Shown piece by piece: positions 1 to 6,096 of a stretch of DNA of 8,447 nucleotides (its first letter is position 1; each line of letters opens with the position of its first letter). Made by a program: the position numbers and the translations under genes. The notes beneath the pieces were generated by a model that was given only the letters and a program-made list of their open reading frames with translations, did no database searches and was not told the origin of the DNA. The stretch is from assembly GCA_028281075.1 (NCBI GenBank), contig JANQKO010000475.1, positions 1 through 8,447 of the forward strand, written 5' to 3'. Source of the stretch: Alphaproteobacteria bacterium (lineage in GTDB: Bacteria > Pseudomonadota > Alphaproteobacteria > GCA-2731375).

Positions 1-160
1 ATATATGGGGGCTGGATTTTCCTGTCAAGCGGCCCGGGCAAGAAAAATGGCAGCCGCCGGTGACTGCTGCTAACAGACTGATTTTATTAACCTTCCCTCC
101 CTAATCTGGTTGAGGACAGAGGCGGGCATGGGCCACACTTTCGCCCATGTGCCGCGTTCA

Positions 161-168
161 AGGGAGGG
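161..168 (+). promoter_or_regulatory. Ribosome binding site deciding the usg start
   Basis: The purine tract AGGGAGGG lies 8 nt upstream of the ATG at 177. It would be only 2 nt from the in-frame GTG at 171 and is downstream of the in-frame ATG at 147. It therefore selects 177 as the usg start. Confidence 0.7.
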
Positions 169-176
169 TGGTGAAC

Positions 177-455
177 ATGACCGTGACAGCCCCGACCGCC
201 ATCGAGCTGCAGCTCATGGGCTATCGTCTGGCGACCGCCGAGATCTTCTACCATCTGCCGGACCATCCCAGCCTGCTGCAGTCCTATGTCTGGCAGGACT
301 ATGACGTGGCGCCGCAATACCCGGTGCTGACCCGGTTCCTCGATTTCTGGGAAACCAATCTCGATGGCCGGCTGCACTCGGTCACGCTCGCCACGGCGGA
401 ACTGATCAAGCCGGCGGAATTCCGACCGGTCGAGGGCGAATTCCGGCTACACTGA
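177..455 (+). CDS. usg: Usg family protein
   Basis: This small soluble protein of 92 residues has no assigned biochemical function. The family is named after the gene beside trpF in Caulobacter, and its members are about 85-95 residues, so this copy looks complete. The family is recognisable from the early LMGYRLATAEIFYHLPDHP stretch (about residues 13-31), the QSYVWQDYDVAP segment after it, the RFLDFWE motif in the middle and the C-terminal EGEFRLH ending. The start at 177 is chosen because AGGGAGGG lies 8 nt upstream; an in-frame ATG at 147 would add ten residues and lacks this site. No trp gene is visible next to it here. The next gene is an unrelated PAS protein on the same strand. No signal peptide or membrane segment is seen. 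Identification rests on remembered family consensus and is secure at family level only. Confidence 0.88.
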   Translation: MTVTAPTAIELQLMGYRLATAEIFYHLPDHPSLLQSYVWQDYDVAPQYPVLTRFLDFWETNLDGRLHSVTLATAELIKPAEFRPVEGEFRLH

Positions 456-456
456 C

Positions 457-483
457 CGCGGCCCGCGACGGTGCCGGGCCGCG
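457..483 (+). terminator. GC-rich hairpin just after usg
   Basis: A perfect 9-bp inverted repeat (CGCGGCCCG at 457-465 and CGGGCCGCG at 475-483) with a 9-nt loop begins 2 nt after the usg stop codon. No T tract follows. It could be a weak or factor-assisted terminator, or an mRNA 3'-end stabiliser that separates usg expression from the PAS gene. Confidence 0.4.
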
Positions 484-519
484 CGCCCCGATAACGCTCG
501 AAGGCAACGCGCCAAGGCC

Positions 520-1041
520 ATGCGTCCCGGCGATCAATCGGACAGCCAGATCTCGTTCCTCGGAACGATCGACTACCAACTCGACCCCGATCTGAACCTA
601 CGGCATCCGCTGCTGCGAGAGGGCCTGCAGATCTGGAACGACCTGCGGGGCGCGCGGCCGATGCCCGCCCCGGCCGACATCGACCCGCTGAAGTTTCCGG
701 CCCGGCTGCTGCCGCACATCGCGCTGCTGGACGTCGAGTACCGGCCCGCGCGCCGGTTCCGCTGGCGGCTGATCGGGACCTATGTCACGAAAACCCTGGG
801 ACGCGACAGCACCGGCCGCTACTGGGACGAGATCTACGACGACCACGCCATGAACGCGATCGCCACGGGCCCGACCTGGGTGATCGAGAACCGCCGTCCG
901 ATCCGGAACCTCGGCAGCGCCCACTATGCCGACAAGACCTACCTGCGTTCCGAGAGCGTCGACATGCCGCTGTCGAGCGACGGCGAGGTCATCGACCGCC
1001 TGCTGATCTGCATGACGTTCGGCGCCTCGCGGACGCCCTGA
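520..1041 (+). CDS. PAS_5-type PAS domain protein
   Basis: This 173-residue soluble protein resembles the single-domain PAS_5 (DUF1488-unrelated, PF07310-like) proteins frequent in Alphaproteobacteria. The family-like features are an N-terminal helix region ending in HPLLREGLQIWNDLRG (about residues 29-44) and an arginine/proline segment with FPARLLPHIALLDVEY (about 59-74). They are followed by a PAS core with the pattern RFRWRLIGTYVTKTLGRDSTGRYWDE (about 82-107), where family members usually read RY-R-xGT-x-x-GxDxTGR. No effector domain (kinase, GGDEF, HTH) is attached, so any signalling would need a partner. The ligand is unknown. Only a weak AAGG lies near the ATG at 520, but no better in-frame start is seen. 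The gene converges on the MFS gene with a gap of only 26 nt. Confidence 0.75.
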   Translation: MRPGDQSDSQISFLGTIDYQLDPDLNLRHPLLREGLQIWNDLRGARPMPAPADIDPLKFPARLLPHIALLDVEYRPARRFRWRLIGTYVTKTLGRDSTGRYWDEIYDDHAMNAIATGPTWVIENRRPIRNLGSAHYADKTYLRSESVDMPLSSDGEVIDRLLICMTFGASRTP

Positions 1042-1067
1042 CGCCCGGCGGCGACCACTTCCCGGCC

Positions 1068-2297
1068 TCAGGCCGCCGCCGATGCCCGCGGCCGGAGCGT
1101 GCGGAACAGCAGCCAGGTGGCGATCGCCATGTTGAGGACGTTCCAGGCGATGCCGTTCAGGAACGCCGTGCGATAGCTGCCGGTCAGGTCGAAGATCGCG
1201 CCGGTTATCCAGCCGCCGAAGGCCATGCCGACGACCGTCGCGGTCAAGACCAGTCCGACGCGGGCGCCGGCTTCCGACGCCGGGAAATATTCGCGGATGA
1301 CAATGGCGTAGCTCGGCACGATCCCACCCTGGAACAGCCCGAACAAGGCCGCCACCACGTAGAGCGCGTAGAGACCGTCGAACGGCAGATAGAGGATCAA
1401 TGCCGTCGCCTGCAGGACCGAGCCCAGCAAAAGCGTCGGCAGACCGCCGATGCGGTCGGCGATCCAGCCGGAGGCCAGACGGCTGACGATACCGAAGCCC
1501 AACATCAGCGAGAGCATTTCCGCCCCTCGCGCCGCGCCATAGCCGAGGTCGACGCAGTAAGCGACGATATGCACCTGCGGCATCGACATGGCGACGCAGC
1601 AGGCGACGCCGGCGACCACCAGCAGCGCCTGCAGCATGGCCGGCGGCAGGCCGGGCGTACCGCGCGGACGGCCACCGCCCGCCTGTTCGGCGGCGCCGGC
1701 CAGCACCGGCGGCGGCCGGCGCAAGGCCAGCGCCAGCGGCAGGATGGTCACGGCGCAGAAGATGCCGATGCCCATATGGGCCTGGCGCCAGCCGACGATG
1801 TCGATGGCGGACTGGATCAGCGGCGGCCAGAAGGCACCGGCGAGATAGCTGCCCGACGCGCAGATCGCCACCGCGATGCCGCGCCGCCGCACGAACCAGT
1901 GCGAGGTATCGGCGATCAGCGGCGCGAAGGTGGCGGCGCTGCCGAACAGGGCGATCAACAGGCCGTGCACGATGGCGAACTGCCAGAGACCGGTGGCGAA
2001 GGCGGCCGCGACATAGCCCAGGCCGAGCGCGAAGGCCGCGCCGATCACCGGCACCACGACGCCGAACCGATCGGCCACGCGGCCCATGGCGACACTGCCG
2101 ACGGCAATGCCGATCATGGTGAAGGTGTAAGGCAGCGCGGCATCGCCACGGGCCGCGCCGAACTCGGCCTGCACCGACGGCAGGGCGACGACGGACGACC
2201 ACATGCCGACGCCGCCGATGGTGCTGATCAGCACGGCGGCCAGCAGCCGCCACCAGGCATAGCCGGACTCCGGCAGACTGCTGTGTCGCGGCGTCAT
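1068..2297 (-). CDS. MFS transporter, monocarboxylate/oxalate-formate antiporter-like
   Basis: This is a 409-residue inner-membrane transporter of the major facilitator superfamily with about twelve hydrophobic segments, the usual length for the superfamily. The MFS signature between membrane segments 2 and 3 is seen as GRVADRFG, and its half-repeat counterpart in the C-terminal half as SGWIADRIGG. The N-terminal GYAWWRLLAA start and overall pattern resemble the OFA/monocarboxylate porter group, which moves small organic anions. The substrate cannot be read from sequence. The start at 2297 (MTPRHSS) is preferred because the first membrane segment follows it directly. An in-frame ATG at 2336 would add 13 residues, and neither start has a clear Shine-Dalgarno sequence. 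The gene lies downstream of the isomerase-like gene on the same strand with about 160 nt between, so co-transcription and export or uptake of a related aromatic or organic acid are possible but unproven. Confidence 0.85.
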   Translation of the reverse strand: MTPRHSSLPESGYAWWRLLAAVLISTIGGVGMWSSVVALPSVQAEFGAARGDAALPYTFTMIGIAVGSVAMGRVADRFGVVVPVIGAAFALGLGYVAAAFATGLWQFAIVHGLLIALFGSAATFAPLIADTSHWFVRRRGIAVAICASGSYLAGAFWPPLIQSAIDIVGWRQAHMGIGIFCAVTILPLALALRRPPPVLAGAAEQAGGGRPRGTPGLPPAMLQALLVVAGVACCVAMSMPQVHIVAYCVDLGYGAARGAEMLSLMLGFGIVSRLASGWIADRIGGLPTLLLGSVLQATALILYLPFDGLYALYVVAALFGLFQGGIVPSYAIVIREYFPASEAGARVGLVLTATVVGMAFGGWITGAIFDLTGSYRTAFLNGIAWNVLNMAIATWLLFRTLRPRASAAA

Positions 2298-2457
2298 GGC
2301 GACGCCGCCCGGCGACGGGGTTCGAGGCCCATGCATGGAATCTGTTCTTGATGGCGAATGCGGCCGGACGATACCGCCACACCAGATTACCAGTGGCGTC
2401 CGGTCCGTTCAGTCTATCAGCCCCGGTCGGCGGGGGGGAAGAAAATCAACGCCGCGC

Positions 2458-3090
2458 TCAGGCCGGCGCCGGCGGCCAGGCGCCGGCGAACGGCCGCTCC
2501 AGGGCGCGCTCGACCATCTCCAGCCGGTCCTGGCCGTAGAACATGTCGCCGTCGACGAAATAGGTCGGCGAGCCGAAGACCGAGCGGGCGACCGCTTCGT
2601 CGGTATTGGCCGCATAGGCGGCCACGACCTCGGGCGCGTCGGCGGCGGCCAGAACCGGCGCCGGGTCGATGTCGCAGTCCCGGCAGAGCCGCGCCAGCGT
2701 CGGCTCGTCGACCAGGTCGGCATCGTCGCGCCAGTGCGCTTCCAGCATCGCGTGCGCCAGGCGGTCGATGCCGTGGCCCTGCCGCTGGGCCGCGATCAGC
2801 ACGGTGTTGGGCAGCGTCATGTCCTTCATGTGGTGGGTCGGCATGCCGTCCATCAGCGCGGCGCCGCGGATCTCGCCCCAGCGCACGATCTCGCGGCCGA
2901 AGAAGTAATCGATATGCGCCGGCGTGCGCTTGCCGAACGGCACCGAGCCGCTTTCGGCCACGCCCCGGCGCAGGTCGTACGGCCGGTGCACGATTTGGCG
3001 GCCGGCCGCCCCGGCGATGGCCATGAACCGGGCCGAGCCGAGATAGGCAAAGGCCGAGTGAGCGGAATAGAAGTATTCGATCTCTGCCAT
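2458..3090 (-). CDS. 2-hydroxychromene-2-carboxylate isomerase-like DsbA-family protein
   Basis: This 210-residue cytoplasmic protein has the thioredoxin/kappa-GST fold of the HCCA isomerase family. Characterised members use glutathione to isomerise 2-hydroxychromene-2-carboxylate in naphthalene breakdown, but many relatives have unknown substrates. The N-terminal EYFYSAHSAFAYLG aligns with the family pattern FDFxSPxxYLA, which places the catalytic-type serine at residue 12. The usual proline after that serine is alanine here. The C-terminal signature is intact: GSPTYFVDGDMFYGQDRLE contains the cis-proline loop and the GQDRL motif. The start at 3090 (MAEIEYFYS) is chosen because GAGG lies 6 nt upstream; an in-frame ATG at 3153 would add 21 residues without family similarity. 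No naphthalene-pathway genes are visible, so only the family is claimed. It is upstream of the MFS gene and may share its transcript. Confidence 0.85.
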   Translation of the reverse strand: MAEIEYFYSAHSAFAYLGSARFMAIAGAAGRQIVHRPYDLRRGVAESGSVPFGKRTPAHIDYFFGREIVRWGEIRGAALMDGMPTHHMKDMTLPNTVLIAAQRQGHGIDRLAHAMLEAHWRDDADLVDEPTLARLCRDCDIDPAPVLAAADAPEVVAAYAANTDEAVARSVFGSPTYFVDGDMFYGQDRLEMVERALERPFAGAWPPAPA

Positions 3091-3096
3091 CTGCTG

Positions 3097-3100
3097 CCTC
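3097..3100 (-). promoter_or_regulatory. Ribosome binding site for the isomerase-like gene
   Basis: On the minus strand, GAGGCAGCAG directly precedes the ATG at 3090, with GAGG 6 nt away. This supports the shorter start over the ATG at 3153. Confidence 0.5.
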
Positions 3101-3233
3101 GCGCGCGCCTGGGTCGTGGGGCCGACAGAATACAGCATCACCGGCGGATGCAAGCATGCCGAAGCGGTGCTTGCCGTCTTTCAGCGGGTCGCGAAGGGTA
3201 TGGTCCCGGCACACACGGCGCCCCTCAACGCCG

Positions 3234-3520
3234 GTCATACCGGCGGAGGCCGGTATCCATGGGCATCCGACCGCCGGCGCCACGCGCGCCGTTCAGGCGC
3301 ATGGATGCCCACCCCCGCACGTGAAGAGACAGGCCGTCGCCTTCCTTGCGCCGTCGTATCGGCGCGGGTCGGTATCCAGGGCCGTCGGCTCTCGTCGGAC
3401 TGCGAGGCCCATGGATGCCGGCCTCCGCCGGCATGACAATCGTGGGTGTGATGCCGGCCGTCGTCGACGTTCCGGCACCAGCGGCGCCTTATCAACGCCG
3501 GCATGACGATCGTGGGTATG
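3234..3520. repeat. Cluster of REP-like palindromic repeats in both orientations
   Basis: This cluster occupies most of the 461-nt gap between the isomerase gene and the DUF1194 gene. Copy A (3234-3262) and copy D (3409-3437, inverted) are the same 29-bp unit, each forming a perfect 8-bp stem with a 4-nt loop (GGAG or its complement CTCC). They differ at only two positions, which pair with each other (A-T in one, G-C in the other). Copy C (3353-3381) is more diverged but keeps all eight pairs by using G-T wobbles. A decayed inverted copy lies at 3299-3327. A half unit with its flank (3426-3450) recurs at 3496-3520 with two mismatches. No coding sequence is convincing here. Such elements are typical dispersed intergenic repeats and may act in mRNA termination or stability. 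Confidence 0.75.
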
Positions 3521-3551
3521 GTTCCGACCGCACCAGCATGACGGCGGCGGG

Positions 3552-4310
3552 CTATCGCGGCGCAAGACGGCTGACGATCGGCCGGTAGTCGATCTCACGG
3601 ATCAGCTTGCGGCGCATGGCGGTGGCGAAATCATCGTAGGACGCGGCGGACATGGCGAAGGCGTCGGCGCCGCCGACCACCTCGCGGCGGAAATACGCGG
3701 TGAGACCGGCATCGTCGGTCAGGATCGCCAGCCCGTTGACCGTGATGCCGCGCGAGATGGCGCGGCTGCGGGCCTGGGACGGCGGCACGCTGTATTCGCG
3801 GAACGTCGTCTCGCGCCCGTCGCCCGAGACGTCGATCACCTGGCGCGCGCCGGCGAGCGCGTTGCGGTCGAACAGGCCGATGGCGTAGAGCACGGCGCGG
3901 CCGATGCCGGTGCCGCCGTCCGGGATGTTGCGGGGATGGGTCTCGACGGCGCGCGCGAAGGCCGCGGCCGAGGCCCGGTCCGACACCACCCGCCAGGGGA
4001 TCAGGTCCTTCGGCCGGCGCGACTCCGACCAGATGACGACGGCGACGCCGATGCGCGCCAGCGGTCCGGACCGGATCGCGGCGATCACCTCGTCGTCGCG
4101 AAACGCCGCCGCGATGCCGGACATCTGCAAGGCATACTCGCGCGGGTCGACGCTGCCCGAGGCGTCGACGGCGAGGATCAGTTCCAGATCGACCGGAGTC
4201 TGCGCGCGGGCGACGGTACCCACCAGCACGGCCAGGACAAGCCCCAGCCAGAACCGCCGGCCGGTCGCGGCCCGCCGTCGTCCGGTGCCCGCGTCAGGAC
4301 GCGCCGGCAT
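3552..4310 (-). CDS. DUF1194 (von Willebrand A-type) secreted protein
   Basis: This 252-residue protein has a predicted Sec signal peptide: an arginine-rich n-region, a hydrophobic stretch at about residues 20-34, and an ARA-Q cleavage site after residue 36. The mature part is a single VWA-like domain matching DUF1194. It starts with the MIDAS motif DASGS (D49, S51, S53). The second MIDAS element is seen at NIPDGGTGIG (T134) and the third in the DVSGDGRE strand (D160, D164). These suggest divalent-metal-dependent binding in the periplasm or outside the cell; the partner is unknown. The length is normal for the family. The ATG at 4310 lies 17 nt inside the end of the upstream dioxygenase gene and has no clear ribosome binding site, so translational coupling is likely. 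No later start would keep a full signal peptide. Family assignment is good and function is unknown. Confidence 0.87.
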   Translation of the reverse strand: MPARPDAGTGRRRAATGRRFWLGLVLAVLVGTVARAQTPVDLELILAVDASGSVDPREYALQMSGIAAAFRDDEVIAAIRSGPLARIGVAVVIWSESRRPKDLIPWRVVSDRASAAAFARAVETHPRNIPDGGTGIGRAVLYAIGLFDRNALAGARQVIDVSGDGRETTFREYSVPPSQARSRAISRGITVNGLAILTDDAGLTAYFRREVVGGADAFAMSAASYDDFATAMRRKLIREIDYRPIVSRLAPR

Positions 4311-5193
4311 CGACCGCGGCGCGCGGCCGCGACCGGCCCTTGATCTGGGTGCGCTGCATCAGGCGCCGGGCCGTCGCGTCGAACGGGTCGCGGCGGTGCA
4401 TGGTCGCGCGGTTGTCCCAGAGCAGAACGTCGCCGACCCGCCAGCGGTGCCGGTAAGTATGCGCCGGCCGCACGGCATAGTCCCAGAGCTGGTCGAGCAG
4501 CCGTTCCGATTCCTCCAGGCCGAGGCCCACGACATAGGCGTTCCGGCGCCGGCCGAGATAGAGCAGCGCGTCGCCCGTGGCCGGATGCCGGCAGACCGCC
4601 GGATGCGCCTGTCCGACGGAGTGCATGGGATCGTCGCTGGCGGTCACGCCCGCGCGCAGGTAGCCGCCCGAGTTATAGGTGCCGTCATGCTTGATCTCGA
4701 GGCCGGCGATGCGTTCGCGCAATTCGGGCGGCAGGCTGTCATAAGCCGCCTTCATGCCGCAGAGCGAGGTGTCGCCACCCGACGGCGGCACCTCGATGGC
4801 ATAGAGCAGCGACGCGTAGGGCGGGCTCGGCAGGTAGGACATGTCCGTGTGCCAGACCGCCTCGCCCGCGCCGAGGCTGCCGATGGGCTTGCCGTCGGCA
4901 TCCTTGACGTTGGAGACGATGTAGATCTCGGGATAGTCAGGCACGGCGGTGCGGCCGTTCTCCATCACCGGCGCCACGTCGAGCTCGCCCCAGCGCCGGC
5001 TGAAGGCGACGAGGTCGTCGGGCGTCAATGCCTGATCCCGGAACAGCAGGCCGGCATGGCGGTCGAAGGCCTCGGTGATGACCGCGAATTGCCGGTCCGT
5101 CAGGTCGGCGAGATCGACGCCGGCGATCTCGGCGCCGACGGCCGGTGTCAGCGGACGGATGGTGACGCCCGCGGCCTCCGGATCTGCCTGCAT
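4294..5193 (-). CDS. TauD/TfdA family Fe(II)/2-oxoglutarate-dependent dioxygenase
   Basis: This 299-residue cytoplasmic enzyme belongs to the group that couples oxidation of a small substrate to decarboxylation of 2-oxoglutarate. The Fe(II) triad is complete: H115 and D117 in the WHTDMSY motif, and H266 in LLWDNRATMHRRD. T142 after the GGDT turn and R281 near the C-terminus match the 2-oxoglutarate contacts; R281 lies 15 residues after H266, the same spacing as in TauD. The N-terminal PLTPAVGAEIAGVDL and HAGLLFRDQ segments are also typical. The length is normal. The substrate is not deducible; the family includes taurine, alpha-ketoglutarate-dependent 2,4-D and other dioxygenases. The start at 5193 is selected by AAGGAG 9 nt upstream, rather than the in-frame ATG at 5217. 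The reading frame remains open far upstream, but that part is antisense to other genes. Its 3' end overlaps the DUF1194 gene, and it diverges from the amidohydrolase gene. Confidence 0.92.
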   Translation of the reverse strand: MQADPEAAGVTIRPLTPAVGAEIAGVDLADLTDRQFAVITEAFDRHAGLLFRDQALTPDDLVAFSRRWGELDVAPVMENGRTAVPDYPEIYIVSNVKDADGKPIGSLGAGEAVWHTDMSYLPSPPYASLLYAIEVPPSGGDTSLCGMKAAYDSLPPELRERIAGLEIKHDGTYNSGGYLRAGVTASDDPMHSVGQAHPAVCRHPATGDALLYLGRRRNAYVVGLGLEESERLLDQLWDYAVRPAHTYRHRWRVGDVLLWDNRATMHRRDPFDATARRLMQRTQIKGRSRPRAAVDAGAS

Positions 5194-5202
5194 GGTTGGA
5201 AG

Positions 5203-5208
5203 CTCCTT
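5203..5208 (-). promoter_or_regulatory. Ribosome binding site deciding the dioxygenase start
   Basis: AAGGAG on the minus strand lies 9 nt before the ATG at 5193. It would lie inside the gene if the ATG at 5217 were used, so it supports the shorter protein. Confidence 0.7.
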
Positions 5209-5241
5209 CACGTCCATGGGGTCCGGCCCGTCGCCCCGGTC

Positions 5242-5271
5242 ATGTTGCGGGCTGCCGGCCGGGCTTGTCAA
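5242..5271 (-). promoter_or_regulatory. Candidate sigma-70 promoter for the dioxygenase-DUF1194 pair
   Basis: A perfect -35 hexamer TTGACA is read on the minus strand at 5266-5271. With an 18-bp spacer the -10 position reads CAACAT (5242-5247), which keeps three consensus bases. Transcription would start roughly 40 nt before the ATG at 5193. The -10 is weak, so this is tentative. Confidence 0.35.
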
Positions 5272-5290
5272 TTTCCCGCCACCGCCCGCA

Positions 5291-5319
5291 TCGACAGCGA
5301 TTTGGGCCGGTGCTAGCAT
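5291..5319 (+). promoter_or_regulatory. Candidate extended -10 promoter for the amidohydrolase gene
   Basis: The -35 element TCGACA (5291-5296) matches five of six consensus bases. A 17-bp spacer follows, ending in the extended TGC motif before the -10 TAGCAT (5314-5319), which keeps TA and the final AT. The predicted start of transcription, about 5326, falls within a few nucleotides of the ATG at 5329. The mRNA would be leaderless or nearly so, which agrees with the absence of a Shine-Dalgarno sequence. Confidence 0.5.
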
Positions 5320-5328
5320 CTGCCCACG

Positions 5329-6015
5329 ATGAGCGATGAACTCAAAGAAGCCTTGGAAAAGGTCTTTGCCGCCGATTCCGCGTTGTATCAGGATCGCGGC
5401 TTCCAACGTCGTGTCGGCTTCGGGGAGCGGCCGGCGCTGATCAACATCGACCTCGCCAACGCCTGGACGCGGCCGGGACACGCGTTCTCCTGCGAGGGCA
5501 TGGACGTGATCATCCCCAGCGTACAGCAATTGCTGGCGGCATCGCGCGCGAAACGCATACCGGTCGTCTATACGACCACGGCCTATGCCGTGACCGAGGG
5601 CCCGAACACGGATATGGGCCTGTGGCACCGCAAGATCCCGGCCGAACTGCTGAAGCTGGGCTCGGACGCGGTCGCCATCGACGACCGCATCGCGCCCGAG
5701 GCGGACGAGCAGGTCATCGTCAAGAAACGGGCATCGGCCTTCCACGGCACGCCGCTGGCCGGCTTCCTGCGCGCGGCCCAGGTCGACACGGTGATCGTCA
5801 CCGGCGTGACCATGGCGGCCTGCGTGCGCAACACGGTCGAGGATGCCATCGCCGAGGGCTTCCGCCCGATCGTCGTGCGCGAGGCGGTCGGCGACCGGGT
5901 CGCGGGCGTGGTCGCGTGGAACCTGTTCGATATCGACGCCAAGTTCGGCGACGTCGAGCCGCTGGACCGGGTGCTGAGCTATCTCGACGGCCTGGAACTG
6001 CGAAACGCGTTGTGA
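5329..6015 (+). CDS. Isochorismatase-family amidohydrolase, N-carbamoylsarcosine amidase-like
   Basis: This 228-residue cytoplasmic cysteine hydrolase belongs to the isochorismatase-like superfamily. N-carbamoylsarcosine amidase converts N-carbamoylsarcosine to sarcosine, CO2 and ammonia in creatinine breakdown; related enzymes hydrolyse other carbamoyl or ureido compounds. The catalytic triad is visible: D41 in NIDLANAW, K132 in VIVKKRASAF and C165 in VTMAACVRNT, with the usual GVT turn before the cysteine. The roughly 30-residue N-terminal extension with YQDRGFQRRVGFGERPALI is characteristic of the N-carbamoylsarcosine amidase subgroup rather than of PncA or true isochorismatases. The substrate remains uncertain, and a ureidoacrylate or other carbamoyl substrate cannot be excluded. 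The ATG at 5329 has no ribosome binding site but sits right after a good promoter. The first membrane-protein gene begins about 80 nt downstream on the same strand, so they probably share a transcript. Confidence 0.87.
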   Translation: MSDELKEALEKVFAADSALYQDRGFQRRVGFGERPALINIDLANAWTRPGHAFSCEGMDVIIPSVQQLLAASRAKRIPVVYTTTAYAVTEGPNTDMGLWHRKIPAELLKLGSDAVAIDDRIAPEADEQVIVKKRASAFHGTPLAGFLRAAQVDTVIVTGVTMAACVRNTVEDAIAEGFRPIVVREAVGDRVAGVVAWNLFDIDAKFGDVEPLDRVLSYLDGLELRNAL

Positions 6016-6096
6016 GTGACGGGACCGGGCAGACCGCCGCCACCGACGGGCGGGCCTGCCGCGTAGCCCGGATGTTGCTGCGGGGTGGGGCGATAC

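Noticed and set aside
60..90. AT-rich stretch with TATTAA (85-90) and GTGACT (60-65) as a possible usg promoter.
   Set aside because: The spacer would be 19 bp and the -35 match is only partial, so I do not claim it; nothing else is clear in positions 1-146.
598..2382. A 594-codon minus-strand ORF covering the PAS gene and the MFS gene in another frame.
   Set aside because: It has shadow-type arginine-rich composition, while the PAS and MFS frames show clear family motifs.
2298..2457. Gap between the isomerase-like and MFS genes examined for a promoter or terminator.
   Set aside because: TTGATT and TGATAG elements occur on the minus strand but about 24 bp apart, too far for a standard promoter, and no convincing hairpin was seen.
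1569..3324. Long plus-strand ORFs opposite the MFS and isomerase genes.
   Set aside because: Their low-complexity Arg/Gly/His/Gln/Ala composition and lack of motifs mark them as antisense shadows of recognised genes.
3234..3520. Repeated palindromic units considered as a CRISPR array.
   Set aside because: Units occur in both orientations, spacing is irregular and divergence is high, with no cas genes nearby. They fit REP-like intergenic repeats.
3904..5316. A 470-codon plus-strand ORF opposite the DUF1194 and dioxygenase genes.
   Set aside because: The opposite strand holds two families with complete active-site motifs; this frame has none.
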